Source of the DNA: Tachypleus tridentatus
Lineage: Eukaryota > Arthropoda > Merostomata > Xiphosura > Limulidae
Assembly (NCBI RefSeq): GCF_004210375.1
Contig: NC_134830.1
Coordinates: forward strand, 5,580,001 to 5,644,000
Length of the DNA: 64,000 bases
Direction of reading: 5' to 3'
Below, piece by piece: positions 34,201-49,200 of this stretch. A program made the position numbers and the translations under genes. The notes under the pieces were generated by a model. That model did no database searches and was not told the DNA's origin. It saw only the letters and a program-made list of their open reading frames with translations. How positions within the stretch are numbered: position 1 is the stretch's first letter; each line of letters opens with the position of its first letter.

Positions 34201-37200
34201 TTTACAGATAGCAGCGTATGATCCAATAGAAACATTTATACACAGTTTTCCATCACAGGGGTTTACAGATAGCAGCGTATGATCCAATAGAAACATTTAT
34301 ACACAGTTTTCCATCACAGGGGTTTACAGATAGCAGCGTATGATCCAATAGAAACATTTATACACAGTTTTCCATCACAGGGGTTTACAGATAGCAGCGT
34401 ATGATCCAATAGAAACATTTATACACAGTTTTCCATCACAGGGGTTTACAGATAGCAGCGTATGATCCAATAGAAACATTTATACACAGTTTTCCATCAC
34501 AGGGGTTTACAGATAGCAGCGTATGATCCAATAGAAACATTTATACACAGTTTCCATCCAGGGTTTACAGCAGCGTATGATCCAATAGAAACATTTATTA
34601 CAGTTTTCCATCACAGGGTTTACAGACAGCAGCGTATGATCCAATAGAAACATTTATACACAGTTTTCCATCACAGGGGTTTACAGATAGCAGCGTATGA
34701 TCCAATAGAAACATTTATACACAGTTTTCCATCACAGGGGTTTACAGGGATAGCAGCGTATGATCCAATAGAAACATTTATACACAGTTTTCCATCACAG
34801 GGGTTTACAGATAGCAGCGTATGATCCAATAGAAACATTTATACACAGTTTTCCATCACAGGGGTTTACAGATAGCAGCGTATGATCCAATAGAAACATT
34901 TATACACAGTTTTCCATCACAGGGGTTTACAGATAGCAGCGTATGATCCAATAGAAACATTTATACACAGTTTTCCATCACAGGGGTTTACAGATAGCAG
35001 CGTATGATCCAATAGAAACATTTATACACAGTTTTCCATCACAGGGGTTTACAGATAGCAGCGTATGATCCAATAGAAACATTTATACACAGTTTTCCAT
35101 CACAGGGGTTTACAGATAGCAGCGTATGATCCAATAGAAACATTTATACACAGTTTTCCATCACAGGGGTTTACAGATAGCAGCGTATGATCCAATAGAA
35201 ACATTTATACACAGTTTTCCATCACAGGGGTTTACAGATAGCAGCGTATGATCCAATAGAAACATTTATACACAGTTTTCCATCACAGGGGTTTACAGAT
35301 AGCAGCGTATGATCCAATAGAAACATTTATACACAGTTTTCCATCACAGCAGGGTTTACAGATAGCAGCGTATGATCCAATAGAAACATTTATACACAGT
35401 TTTCCATCACAGGGGTTTACAGATAGCAGCGTATGATCCAATAGAAACATTTATACACAGTTTTCCATCACAGGGGTTTACAGATAGCAGCGTATGATCC
35501 AATAGAAACATTTATACACAGTTTTCCATCACAGGGGTTTACAGATAGCAGCGTATGATCCAATAGAAACATTTATACACAGTTTTCCATCACAGGGGTT
35601 TACAGATAGCAGCGTATGATCCAATAGAAACATTTATACACAGTTTTCCATCACAGGGGTTTACAGATAGCAGCGTATGATCCAATAGAAACATTTATAC
35701 ACAGTTTTCCATCACAGGGGTTTACAGATAGCAGCGTATGATCCAATAGAAACATTTATACACAGTTTTCCATCACAGGGGTTTACAGATAGCAGCGTAT
35801 GATCCAATAGAAACATTTATATACAGTTTTCCATCACAGGGGTTTACAGATAGCAGCGTATGATCCAATAGAAACATTTATACACAGTTTTCCATCACAG
35901 GGGTTTACAGATAGCAGCGTATGATCCAATAGAAACATTTATACACAGTTTTCCATCACAGGGGTTTACAGATAGCAGCGTATGATCCAATAGAAACATT
36001 TATACACAGTTTTCCATCACAGGGGTTTACAGATAGCAGCGTATGATCCAATAGAAACATTTATACACAGTTTTCCATCACAGGGGTTTACAGATAGCAG
36101 CGTATGATCCAATAGAAACATTTCCATCACAGGGGTTTACAGCAGCGTATGATCCAATAGAAACATTTATACACAGTTTTCCATCACAGGGGTTTACAGA
36201 TAGCAGCGTATGATCCAATAGAAACATTTATACACAGTTTTCCATCACAGGGGTTTTAGCAGCGTATGATCCAATAGAAACATTTATACACAGTTTTCCA
36301 TCACAGGGGTTTACAGCAGCGTATGATCCAATAGAAACATTTATACACAGTTTTCCATCACAGGGGTTTACAGATAGCAGCGTATGATCCAATAGAAACA
36401 TTTATACACAGTTTTCCATCACAGGGTTTACAGATAGCAGCGTATGATCCAATAGAAACATTTATACACAGTTTTCCATCACAGGGTTTACAGATAGCAG
36501 CGTATGATCCAATAGAAACATTTATACACAGTTTTCCATCACAGGGGTTTACAGATAGCAGCGTATGATCCAATAGAAACATTTATACACAGTTTTCCAT
36601 CACAGGGGTTTACAGATAGCAGCGTATGATCCAATAGAAACATTTATACACAGTTTTCCATCACAGGGTTTACAGATAGCAGCGTATGATCCAATAGAAA
36701 CATTTATACACAGTTTTCCATCACAGGGGTTTACAGATAGCAGCGTATGATCCAATAGAAACATTTATACACAGTTTTCCATCACAGGGGTTTACAGATA
36801 GCAGCGTATGATCCAATAGAAACATTTATACACAGTTTTCCATCACAGGGGTTTACAGATAGCAGCGTATGATCCAATAGAAACATTTATACACAGTTTT
36901 CCATCACAGGGGTTTACAGATAGCAGCGTATGATCCAATAGAAACATTTATACACAGTTTTCCATCACAGGGGTTTACAGATAGCAGCGTATGATCCAAT
37001 AGAAACATTTATACACAGTTTTCCATCACAGGGGTTTACAGATAGCAGCGTATGATCCAATAGAAACATTTATACACAGTTTTCCATCACAGGGGTTTAC
37101 AGATAGCAGCGTATGATCCAATAGAAACATTTATACACAGTTTTCCATCACAGGGGTTTACAGATAGCAGCGTATGATCCAATAGAAACATTTATACACA

Positions 37201-40200
37201 GTTTTCCATCACAGGGGTTTACAGATAGCAGCGTATGATCCAATAGAAACATTTATACACAGTTTTCCATCACAGAAACATTTATACACAGGGTTTACAG
37301 ATAGCAGCGTATGATCCAATAGAAACATTTATACACAGTTTTCCATCACAGGGGTTTACAGATAGCAGCGTATGATCCAATAGAAACATTTATACACAGT
37401 TTTCCATCACAGGGGTTTACAGATAGCAGCGTATGATCCAATAGAAACATTTATACACAGTTTTCCATCACAGGGGTTTACAGATAGCAGCGTATGATCC
37501 AATAGAAACAAACATTTATACACAGATAGCAGCGTTGATCCATCACAGTTTTCCATCACAGGGGTTTACAGATAGCAGCGTATGATCCAATAGAAACATT
37601 TATACACAGTTTTCCATCACAGGGGTTTACAGATAGCAGCGTATGATCCAATAGAAACATTTATACACAGTTTTCCATCACAGGGGTTTACAGATAGCAG
37701 CGTATGATCCAATAGAAACATTTATACACAGTTTTCCATCACAGGGGTTTACAGATAGCAGCGTATGATCCAATAGAAACATTTATACACAGTTTTCCAT
37801 CACAGGGGTTTACAGATAGCAGCGTATGATCCAATAGAAACATTTATACACAGTTTTCCATCACAGGGGTTTACAGATAGCAGCGTATGATCCAATAGAA
37901 ACATTTATACACAGTTTTCCATCACAGGGGTTTACAGATAGCAGCGTATGATCCAATAGAAACATTTATACACAGTTTTCCATCACAGGGGTTTACAGAT
38001 AGCAGCGTATGATCCAATAGAAACATTTATACACAGTTTTCCATCACAGGGGTTTACAGATAGCAGCGTATGATCCAATAGAAACATTTATACACAGTTT
38101 TCCATCACAGGGGTTTACAGATAGCAGCGTATGATCCAATAGAAACATTTATACACAGTTTTCCATCACAGGGGTTTACAGATAGCAGCGTATGATCCAA
38201 TAGAAACATTTATACACAGTTTTCCATCACAGGGTTTACAGATAGCAGCGTATGATCCAATAGAAACATTTATACACAGTTTTCCATCACAGGGGTTTAC
38301 AGATAGCAGCGTATGATCCAATAGAAACATTTAGAAACATTTATGATACACAGTTTTCCATCACAGGGGTTTACAGATAGCAGCAGCGTATGATCCAATA
38401 GAAACATTTATACACAGTTTTCCATCACAGGGGTTTACAGATAGCAGCGTATGATCCAATAGAAACATTTATACACAGTTTTCCATCACAGGGGTTTACA
38501 GATAGCAGCGTATGATCCAATAGAAACATTTATACACAGTTTTCCATCACAGGGGTTTACAGATAGCAGCGTATGATCCAATAGAAACATTTATACACAG
38601 TTTTCCATCACAGGGGTTTACAGATAGCAGCGTATGATCCAATAGAAACATTTATACACAGTTTTCCATCACAGGGGTTTACAGATAGCAGCGTATGATC
38701 CAATAGAAACATTTATACACAGTTTTCCATCACAGGGGTTTACAGATAGCAGCGTATGATCCAATAGAAACATTTATACACAGTTTTCCATCACATGGGG
38801 TTTACAGATAGCAGCGTATGATCCAATAGAAACATTTATACACAGTTTTCCATCACAGGGGTTTACAGATAGCAGCGTATGATCCAATAGAAACATTTAT
38901 ACACAGTTTTCCATCACAGGGGTTTACAGATAGCAGCGTATGATCCAATAGAAACATTTATACACAGTTTTCCATCACAGGGGTTTACAGATAGCAGCGT
39001 ATGATCCAATAGAAACATTTATACACAGTTTTCCATCCATCACAGCGTATGATCCAATAGAAACATTTTACAGTTTCCATCACAGGGGTTTACAGATAGC
39101 AGCGTATGATCCAATAGAAACATTTATACACAGTTTTCCATCACAGGGGTTTACAGATAGCAGCGTATGATCCAATAGAAACATTTATACACAGTTTTCC
39201 ATCACAGGGGTTTACAGATAGCAGCGTATGATCCAATAGAAACATTTATACACAGTTTTCCATCACAGGGGTTTACAGATAGCAGCGTATGATCCAATAG
39301 AAACATTTATACACAGTTTTCCATCACAGGGGTTTACAGATAGCAGCGTATGATCCAATAGAAACATTTATACACAGTTTTCCATCACAGGGGTTTACAG
39401 ATAGCAGCGTATGATCCAATAGAAACATTTATACACAGTTTTCCATCACAGGGTTTACAGATAGCAGCGTATGATCCAATAGAAACATTTATACACAGTT
39501 TTCCATCACAGGGGTTTACAGATAGCAGCGTATGATCCAATAGAAACATTTATACACAGTTTTCCATCACAGGGGTTAGCAGCGTATGATCCAATAGAAA
39601 CATTTATACACAGTTTTCCATCACAGGGGTTTACAGATAGCAGCGTATGATCCAATAGAAACATTTATACACAGTTTTCCATCACAGGGGTTTACAGATA
39701 GCAGCGTATGATCCAATAGAAACATTTATACACAGTTTTCCATCACAGGGGTTTACAGATAGCAGCGTATGATCCAATAGAAACATTTATACACAGTTTT
39801 CCATCACAGGGGTTTACAGATAGCAGCGTATGATCCAATAGAAACATTTATACACAGTTTTCCATCACAGGGTTTACAGATAGCAGCGTATGATCCAATA
39901 GAAACATTTATACACAGTTTTCCATCACAGGGGTTTACAGAAACATTTATACACAGTTTTCCATCACATAGCAGCGTATGATCCAATAGAAACATTTATA
40001 CACAGTTTTCCATCACAGGGGTTTACAGATAGCAGCGTATGATCCAATAGAAACATTTATACACAGTTTTCCATCACAGGGGTTTACAGATAGCAGCGTA
40101 TGATCCAATAGAAACATTTATACACAGTTTTCCATCACAGGGGTTTACAGATAGCAGCGTATGATCCAATAGAAACATTTATACACAGTTTTCCATCACA

Positions 40201-43200
40201 GGGGTTTACAGATAGCAGCGTATGATCCAATAGAAACATTTATACACAGTTTTCCATCACAGGGGTTTACAGATAGCAGCGTATGATCCAATAGAAACAT
40301 TTATACACAGTTTTCCATCACAGGGGTTTACAGATAGCAGCGTATGATCCAATAGAAACATTTATACACAGTTTTCCATCACAGGGGTTTACAGATAGCA
40401 GCGTATGATCCAATAGAAACATTTATACACAGTTTTCCATCACAGGGGTTTACAGATAGCAGCGTATGATCCAATAGAAACATTTATACACAGTTTTCCA
40501 TCACAGGGGTTTACAGATAGCAGCGTATGATCCAATAGAAACATTTATACACAGTTTTCCATCACAGGGGTTTACAGATAGCAGCGTATGATCCAATAGA
40601 AACATTTATACACAGTTTTCCATCACAGGGGTTTACAGATAGCAGCGTATGATCCAATAGAAACATTTATACACAGTTTTCCATCACAGGGGTTTACAGA
40701 TAGCAGCGTATGATCCAATAGAAACATTTATACACAGTTTTCCATCACAGGGGTTTACAGATAGCAGCGTATGATCCAATAGAAACATTTATACACAGTT
40801 TTCCATCACAGGGGTTTACAGATAGCAGCGTATGATCCAATAGAAACATTTATACACAGTTTTCCATCACAGGGGTTTACAGATAGCAGCGTATGATCCA
40901 ATAGAAACATTTATACACAGTTTTCCATCACAGGGGTTTACAGATAGCAGCGTATGATCCAATAGAAACATTTATACACAGTTTTCCATCACAGGGGTTT
41001 ACAGATAGCAGCGTATGATCCAATAGAAACATTTATACACAGTTTTCCATCACAGGGGTTTACAGATAGCAGCGTATGATCCAATAGAAACATTTATACA
41101 GCGTCCATCACAGGGGATACCAATAGAAACATTTATACACAGTTTTCCATCACAGGGGTTTACAGATAGCAGCGTATGATCCAATAGAAACATTTATACA
41201 CAGTTTTCCATCACAGCGGGTTTACAGATAGCAGCGTATGATCCAATAGAAACATTTATACACAGTTTTCCATCACAGGGGTTTACAGATAGCAGCGTAT
41301 GATCCAATAGAAACATTTATACACAGTTTTCCATCACAGGGGTTTACAGATAGCAGCGTATGATCCAATAGAAACATTTATACACAGTTTTCCATCACAG
41401 GGGTTTACAGATAGCAGCGTATGATCCAATAGAAACATTTATACACAGTTTTCCATCACAGGGGTTTACAGATAGCAGCGTATGATCCAATAGAAACATT
41501 TATACACAGTTTTCCATCACAGGGGTTTACAGATAGCAGCGTATGATCCAATAGAAACATTTATACACAGTTTTCCATCACAGGGGTTTACAGATAGCAG
41601 CGTATGATCCAATAGAAACATTTATACACAGTTTTCCATCACAGGGTTTACAGATAGCAGCGTATGATCCAATAGAAACATTTATACACAGTTTTCCATC
41701 ACAGGGGTTTACAGATAGCAGCGTATGATCCAATAGAAACATTTATACACAGTTTTCCATCACAGGGGTTTACAGATAGCAGCGTATGATCCAATAGAAA
41801 CATTTATACACAGTTTTCCATCACAGGGGTTTACAGATAGCAGCGTATGATCCAATAGAAACATTTATACACAGTTTTCCATCACAGGGGTTTACAGATA
41901 GCAGCGTATGATCCAATAGAAACATTTCACATAGCAGCGTATGATCCAATAGAAACATTTTACACAGTTTTTCCATCACAGGGGTTTACAGATAGCAGCG
42001 TATGATCCAATAGAAACATTTATACACAGTTTTCCATCACAGGGGTTTACAGATAGCAGCGTATGATCCAATAGAAACATTTATACACAGTTTTCCATCA
42101 CAGGGGTTTACAGATAGCAGCGTATGATCCAATAGAAACATTTATACACAGTTTTCCATCACAGGGGTTTACAGATAGCAGCGTATGATCCAATAGAAAC
42201 ATTTATACACAGTTTTCCATCACAGGGGTTTACAGATAGCAGCGTATGATCCAATAGAAACATTTATACACAGTTTTCCATCACAGGGGTTTACAGATAG
42301 CAGCGTATGATCCAATAGAAACATTTATACACAGTTTTCCATCACAGGGGTTTACAGATAGCAGCGTATGATCCAATAGAAACATTTATACACAGTTTTC
42401 CATCACAGCAGGGTTACACACAGATAGCAGCGTATGATCCAATAGAAACATTTATACAGCGTTTACAGATAGCAGCGTATGATCCAATAGAAACATTTAT
42501 ACACAGTTTTCCATCACAGGGGTTTACAGATAGCAGCGTATGATCCAATAGAAACATTTATACACAGTTTTCCATCACAGGGGTTTACAGATAGCAGCGT
42601 ATGATCCAATAGAAACATTTATACACAGTTTTCCATCACAGGGGTTTACAGATAGCAGCGTATGATCCAATAGAAACATTTATACGTATGATCCAATAGA
42701 AACATTTATCCATCCATCACAGGGGTTTACAGATAGCAGCGTATGATCCAATAGAAACATTTATACACAGTTTTCCATCACAGGGGTTTACAGATAGCAG
42801 CGTATGATCCAATAGAAACATTTATACACAGTTTTCCATCACAGGGGTTTACAGATAGCAGCGTATGATCCAATAGAAACATTTATACACAGTTTTCCAT
42901 CACAGGGGTTTACAGATAGCAGCGTATGATCCAATAGAAACATTTATACACAGTTTTCCATCACAGGGGTTTACAGATAGCAGCGTATGATCCAATAGAA
43001 ACATTTATACACAGTTTTCCATCACAGGGGTTTACAGATAGCAGCGTATGATCCAATAGAAACATTTATACACAGTTTTCCATCACAGGGGTTTACAGAT
43101 AGCAGCGTATGATCCAATAGAAACATTTATACACAGTTTTCCATCACAGGGGTTTACAGATAGCAGCGTATGATCCAATAGAAACATTTATACACAGTTT

Positions 43201-46200
43201 TCCATCACAGGGTAGCAGCGTATGATCAATAGAAACATTTATCAGTTTTCCATCACAGGGGTTTACAGATAGCAGCGTATGATCCAATAGAAACATTTAT
43301 ACACAGTTTTCCATCACAGGGGTTTACAGATAGCAGCGTATGATCCAATAGAAACATTTATACACAGTTTTCCATCACAGGGGTTTACAGATAGCAGCGT
43401 ATGATCCAATAGAAACATTTATACACAGTTTTCCATCACAGGGGTTTACAGATAGCAGCGTATGATCCAATAGAAACATTTATACACAGTTTTCCATCAC
43501 AGGGGTTTACAGATAGCAGCGTATGATCCAATAGAAACATTTATACACAGTTTTCCATCACAGGGGTTTACAGACAGCAGCGTATGATCCAATAGAAACA
43601 TTTATACACAGTTTTCCATCACAGGGTTTACAGATAGCAGCGTATGATCCAATAGAAACATTTATACACAGTTTTCCATCACAGGGGTTTACAGATAGCA
43701 GCGTATGATCCAATAGAAACATTTATACACAGTTTTCCATCACAGGGGTTTACAGATAGCAGCGTATGATCCAATAGAAACATTTATACACAGTTTTCCA
43801 TCACAGCGGGTTTACAGCAGCGTATGATCCAATAGAAACATTTATACACAGTTTTCCATCACAGGGGTTTACAGATAGCAGCGTATGATCCAATAGAAAC
43901 ATTTATACACAGTTTTCCATCACAGGGGTTTACAGATAGCAGCGTATGATCCAATAGAAACATTTATACACAGTTTTCCATCACAGGGTTTACAGATAGC
44001 AGCGTATGATCCAATAGAAACATTTATACACAGTTTTCCATCACAGGGGTTTACAGATAGCAGCGTATGATCCAATAGAAACATTTATACACAGTTTTCC
44101 ATCACAGGGGTTTACAGATAGCAGCGTATGATCCAATAGAAACATTTATACACAGTTTTCCATCACAGGGGTTTACAGATAGCAGCGTATGATCCAATAG
44201 AAACATTTATACACAGTTTTCCATCACAGGGGTTTACAGATAGCAGCGTATGATCCAATAGAAACATTTATACACAGTTTTCCATCACAGGGGTTTACAG
44301 ATAGCAGCGTATGATCCAATAGAAACATTTATACACAGTTTTCCATCACAGGGGTTTACAGATAGCAGCGTATGATCCAATAGAAACATTTATACACAGT
44401 TTTCCATCACAGGGGTTTACAGATAGCAGCGTATGATCCAATAGAAACATTTATACACAGTTTTCCATCACAGGGGTTTACAGATAGCAGCGTATGATCC
44501 AATAGAAACATTTATACACAGTTTTCCATCACACAGGGTTTACAGATAGCAGCGTATGATCCAATAGAAACATTTATACACAGTTTTCCATCACAGGGGT
44601 TTACAGATAGCAGCGTATGATCCAATAGAAACATTTATACACAGTTTTCCATCACAGGGGTTTACAGATAGCAGCGTATGATCCAATAGAAACATTTATA
44701 CACAGTTTTCCATCACAGGGGTTTACAGATAGCAGCGTATGATCCAATAGAAACATTTATACACAGTTTTCCATCACAGGGGTTTACAGATAGCAGCGTA
44801 TGATCCAATAGAAACATTTATACACAGTTTTCCATCACAGGGGTTTACAGCAGCGTATGATCCAATAGAAACATTTATACACAGTTTTCCATCACAGGGG
44901 TTTACAGATAGCAGCGTATGATCCAATAGAAACATTTATACACAGTTTTCCATCACAGGGGTTTACAGATAGCAGCGTATGATCCAATAGAAACATTTAT
45001 ACACAGTTTTCCATCACAGGGGTTTACAGATAGCAGCGTATGATCCAATAGAAACATTTATACACAGTTTTCCATCACAGGGGTTTACAGATAGCAGCGT
45101 ATGATCCAATAGAAACATTTATACACAGTTTTCCATCACAGGGGTTTACAGATAGCAGCGTATGATCCAATAGAAACATTTATACACAGTTTTCCATCAC
45201 AGGGTTTACAGATAGCAGCGTATGATCCAATAGAAACATTTATACACAGTTTTCCATCACAGGGGTTTACAGATAGCAGCGTATGATCCAATAGAAACAT
45301 TTATACACAGTTTTCCATCACAGGGGTTTACAGAGCAGCAGCGTATGATCCAATAGAAACATTTATACACAGTTTTCCATCACAGGGGTTTACAGATAGC
45401 AGCGTATGATCCAATAGAAACATTTATACACAGTTTTCCATCACAGGGGTTTACAGATAGCAGCGTATGATCCAATAGAAACATTTATACACAGTTTTCC
45501 ATCACAGGGTTTACAGATAGCAGCGTATGATCCAATAGAAACATTTATACACAGTTTTCCATCACAGGGGTTTACAGATAGCAGCGTATGATCCAATAGA
45601 AACATTTATACACAGTTTTCCATCACAGGGGTTTACAGATAGCAGCGTATGATCCAATAGAAACATTTATACACAGTTTTCCATCACAGGGGTTTACAGA
45701 TAGCAGCGTATGATCCAATAGAAACATTTATACACAGTTTTCCATCACAGGGGTTTACAGATAGCAGCGTATGATCCAATAGAAACATTTATACACAGTT
45801 TTCCATCACAGGGTTTACAGATAGCAGCGTATGATCCAATAGAAACATTTATACACAGTTTTCCATCACAGGGGTTTACAGATAGCAGCGTATGATCCAA
45901 TAGAAACATTTATACACAGTTTTCCATCACAGGGGTTTACAGATAGCAGCGTATGATCCAATAGAAACATTTATAAACAGTTTTCCATCACAGGGGTTTA
46001 CAGATAGCAGCGTATGATCCAATAGAAACATTTATACACAGTTTTCCATCACAGGGGTTTACAGATAGCAGCGTATGATCCAATAGAAACATTTATACAC
46101 AGTTTTCCATCACAGGGGTTTACAGATAGCAGCGTATGATCCAATAGAAACATTTATACACAGTTTTCCATCACAGGGGTTTACAGATAGCAGCGTATGA

Positions 46201-49200
46201 TCCAATAGAAACATTTATACACAGTTTTCCATCACAGGGTTTACAGATAGCAGCGTATGATCCAATAGAAACATTTATACACAGTTTTCCATCACAGGGG
46301 TTTACAGATAGCAGCGTATGATCCAATAGAAACATTTATACACAGTTTTCCATCACAGGGTTTACAGATAGCAGCGTATGATCCAATAGAAACATTTATA
46401 CACAGTTTTCCATCACAGGGGTTTACAGATAGCAGCGTATGATCCAATAGAAACATTTATACACAGTTTTCCATCACAGGGGTTTACAGATAGCAGCGTA
46501 TGATCCAATAGAAACATTTATACACAGTTTTCCATCACAGGGGTTTACAGATAGCAGCGTATGATCCAATAGAAACATTTATACACAGTTTTCCATCACA
46601 GGGGTTTACAGATAGCAGCGTATGATCCAATAGAAACATTTATACACAGTTTTCCATCACAGGGGTTTACAGATAGCAGCGTATGATCCAATAGAAACAT
46701 TTATACACAGTTTTCCATCACAGGGGTTTACAGATAGCAGCGTATGATCCAATAGAAACATTTATCACAGGGGTTTACAGTTATGATCCATCACACAGTT
46801 TTCCATCACAGGGGTTTACAGATAGCAGCGTATGATCCAATAGAAACATTTATACACAGTTTTCCATCACAGGGGTTTACAGATAGCAGCGTATGATCCA
46901 ATAGAAACATTTATACACAGTTTTCCATCACAGGGGTTTACAGATAGCAGCGTATGATCCAATAGAAACATTTATACACAGTTTTCCATCACAGGGGTTT
47001 ACAAGCAGCGTATGATCCAATAGAAACATTTATACACAGTTTTCCATCACAGGGGTTTACAGATAGCAGCGTATGATCCAATAGAAACATTTATACACAG
47101 TTTTCCATCACAGGGGTTTACAGATAGCAGCGTATGATCCAATAGAAACATTTATACACAGTTTTCCATCACAGGGGTTTACAGATAGCAGCGTATGATC
47201 CAATAGAAACATTTATACACAGTTTTCCATCACAGGGGTTTACAGATAGCAGCGTATGATCCAATAGAAACATTTATACACAGTTTTCCATCACAGGGGT
47301 TTACAGATAGCAGCGTATGATCCAATAGAAACATTTATACACAGTTTTCCATCACAGGGGTTTACAGATAGCAGCGTATGATCCAATAGAAACATTTATA
47401 CACAGTTTTCCATCACAGGGGTTTACAGATAGCAGCGTATGATCCAATAGAAACATTTATACACAGTTTTCCATCACAGGGGTTTACAGATAGCAGCGTA
47501 TGATCCAATAGTTTTCCATCACAGGGGAAACATTTATACACAGTTTTCCATCACAGGGGTTTACAGATAGCAGCGTATGATCCAATAGAAACATTTATAC
47601 ACAGTTTTCCATCACAGGGGTTTACAGATAGCAGCGTATGATCCAATAGAAACATTTATACACAGTTTTCCATCACAGGGGTTTACAGATAGCAGCGTAT
47701 GATCCAATAGAAACATTTATACACAGTTTTCCATCACAGGGGTTTACAGATAGCAGCGTATGATCCAATAGAAACATTTATACACAGTTTTCCATCACAG
47801 GGGTTTACAGATAGCAGCGTATGATCCAATAGAAACATTTATACACAGTTTTCCATCACAGGGGTTTACAGATAGCAGCGTATGATCCAATAGAAACATT
47901 TATACACAGTTTTCCATCACAGGGGTTTACAGATAGCAGCGTATGATCCAATAGAAACATTTATACACAGTTTTCCATCACAGGGGTTTACAGATAGCAG
48001 CGTATGATCCAATAGAAACATTTATACACAGTTTTCCATCACAGGGGTTTACAGATAGCAGCGTATGATCCAATAGAAACATTTATACACAGTTTTCCAT
48101 CACAGGGGTTTACAGATAGCAGCGTATGATCCAATAGAAACATTTATACACAGTTTTCCATCACAGGGGTTTACAGATAGCAGCGTATGATCCAATAGAA
48201 ACATTTATACACAGTTTTCCATCACAGGGGTTTACAGATAGCAGCGTATGATCCAATAGAAACATTTATACACAGTTTTCCATCACAGGGGTTTACAGAT
48301 AGCAGCGTATGATCCAATAGAAACATTTATACACAGTTTTCCATCACAGGGGTTTACAGATAGCAGCGTATGATCCAATAGAAACATTTATACACAGTTT
48401 TCCATCACAGGGTTTACAGATAGCAGCGTATGATCCAATAGAAACATTTATACACAGTTTTCCATCACAGGGGTTTACAGATAGCAGCGTATGATCCAAT
48501 AGAAACATTTATACACAGTTTTCCATCACAGGGGTTTACAGATAGCAGCGTATGATCCAATAGAAACATTTATACACAGTTTTCCATCACAGGGGTTTAC
48601 AGATAGCAGCGTATGATCCAATAGAAACATTTATACACAGTTTTCCATCACAGGGGTTTACAGATAGCAGCGTATGATCCAATAGAAACATTTATACACA
48701 GTTTTCCATCACAGGGGTTTACAGATAGCAGCGTATGATCCAATAGAAACATTTATACACAGTTTTCCATCACAGGGGTTTACAGATAGCAGCGGGTTTA
48801 CAGAGGGTTTACAGATAGCAGCGTATGATCCAATAGAAACATTTATACACAGTTTTCCATCACAGGGGTTTACAGATAGCAGCGTATGATCCAATAGAAA
48901 CATTTATACACAGTTTTCCATCACAGGGGTTTACAGATAGCAGCGTATGATCCAATAGAAACATTTATACACAGTTTTCCATCACAGGGGTTTACAGATA
49001 GCAGCGTATGATCCAATAGAAACATTTATACACAGTTTTCCATCACAGGGGTTTACAGATAGCAGCGTATGATCCAATAGAAACATTTATACACAGTTTT
49101 CCATCACAGGGGTTTACAGATAGCAGCGTATGATCCAATAGAAACATTTATACACAGTTTTCCATCACAGGGGTTTACAGATAGCAGCGTATGATCCAAT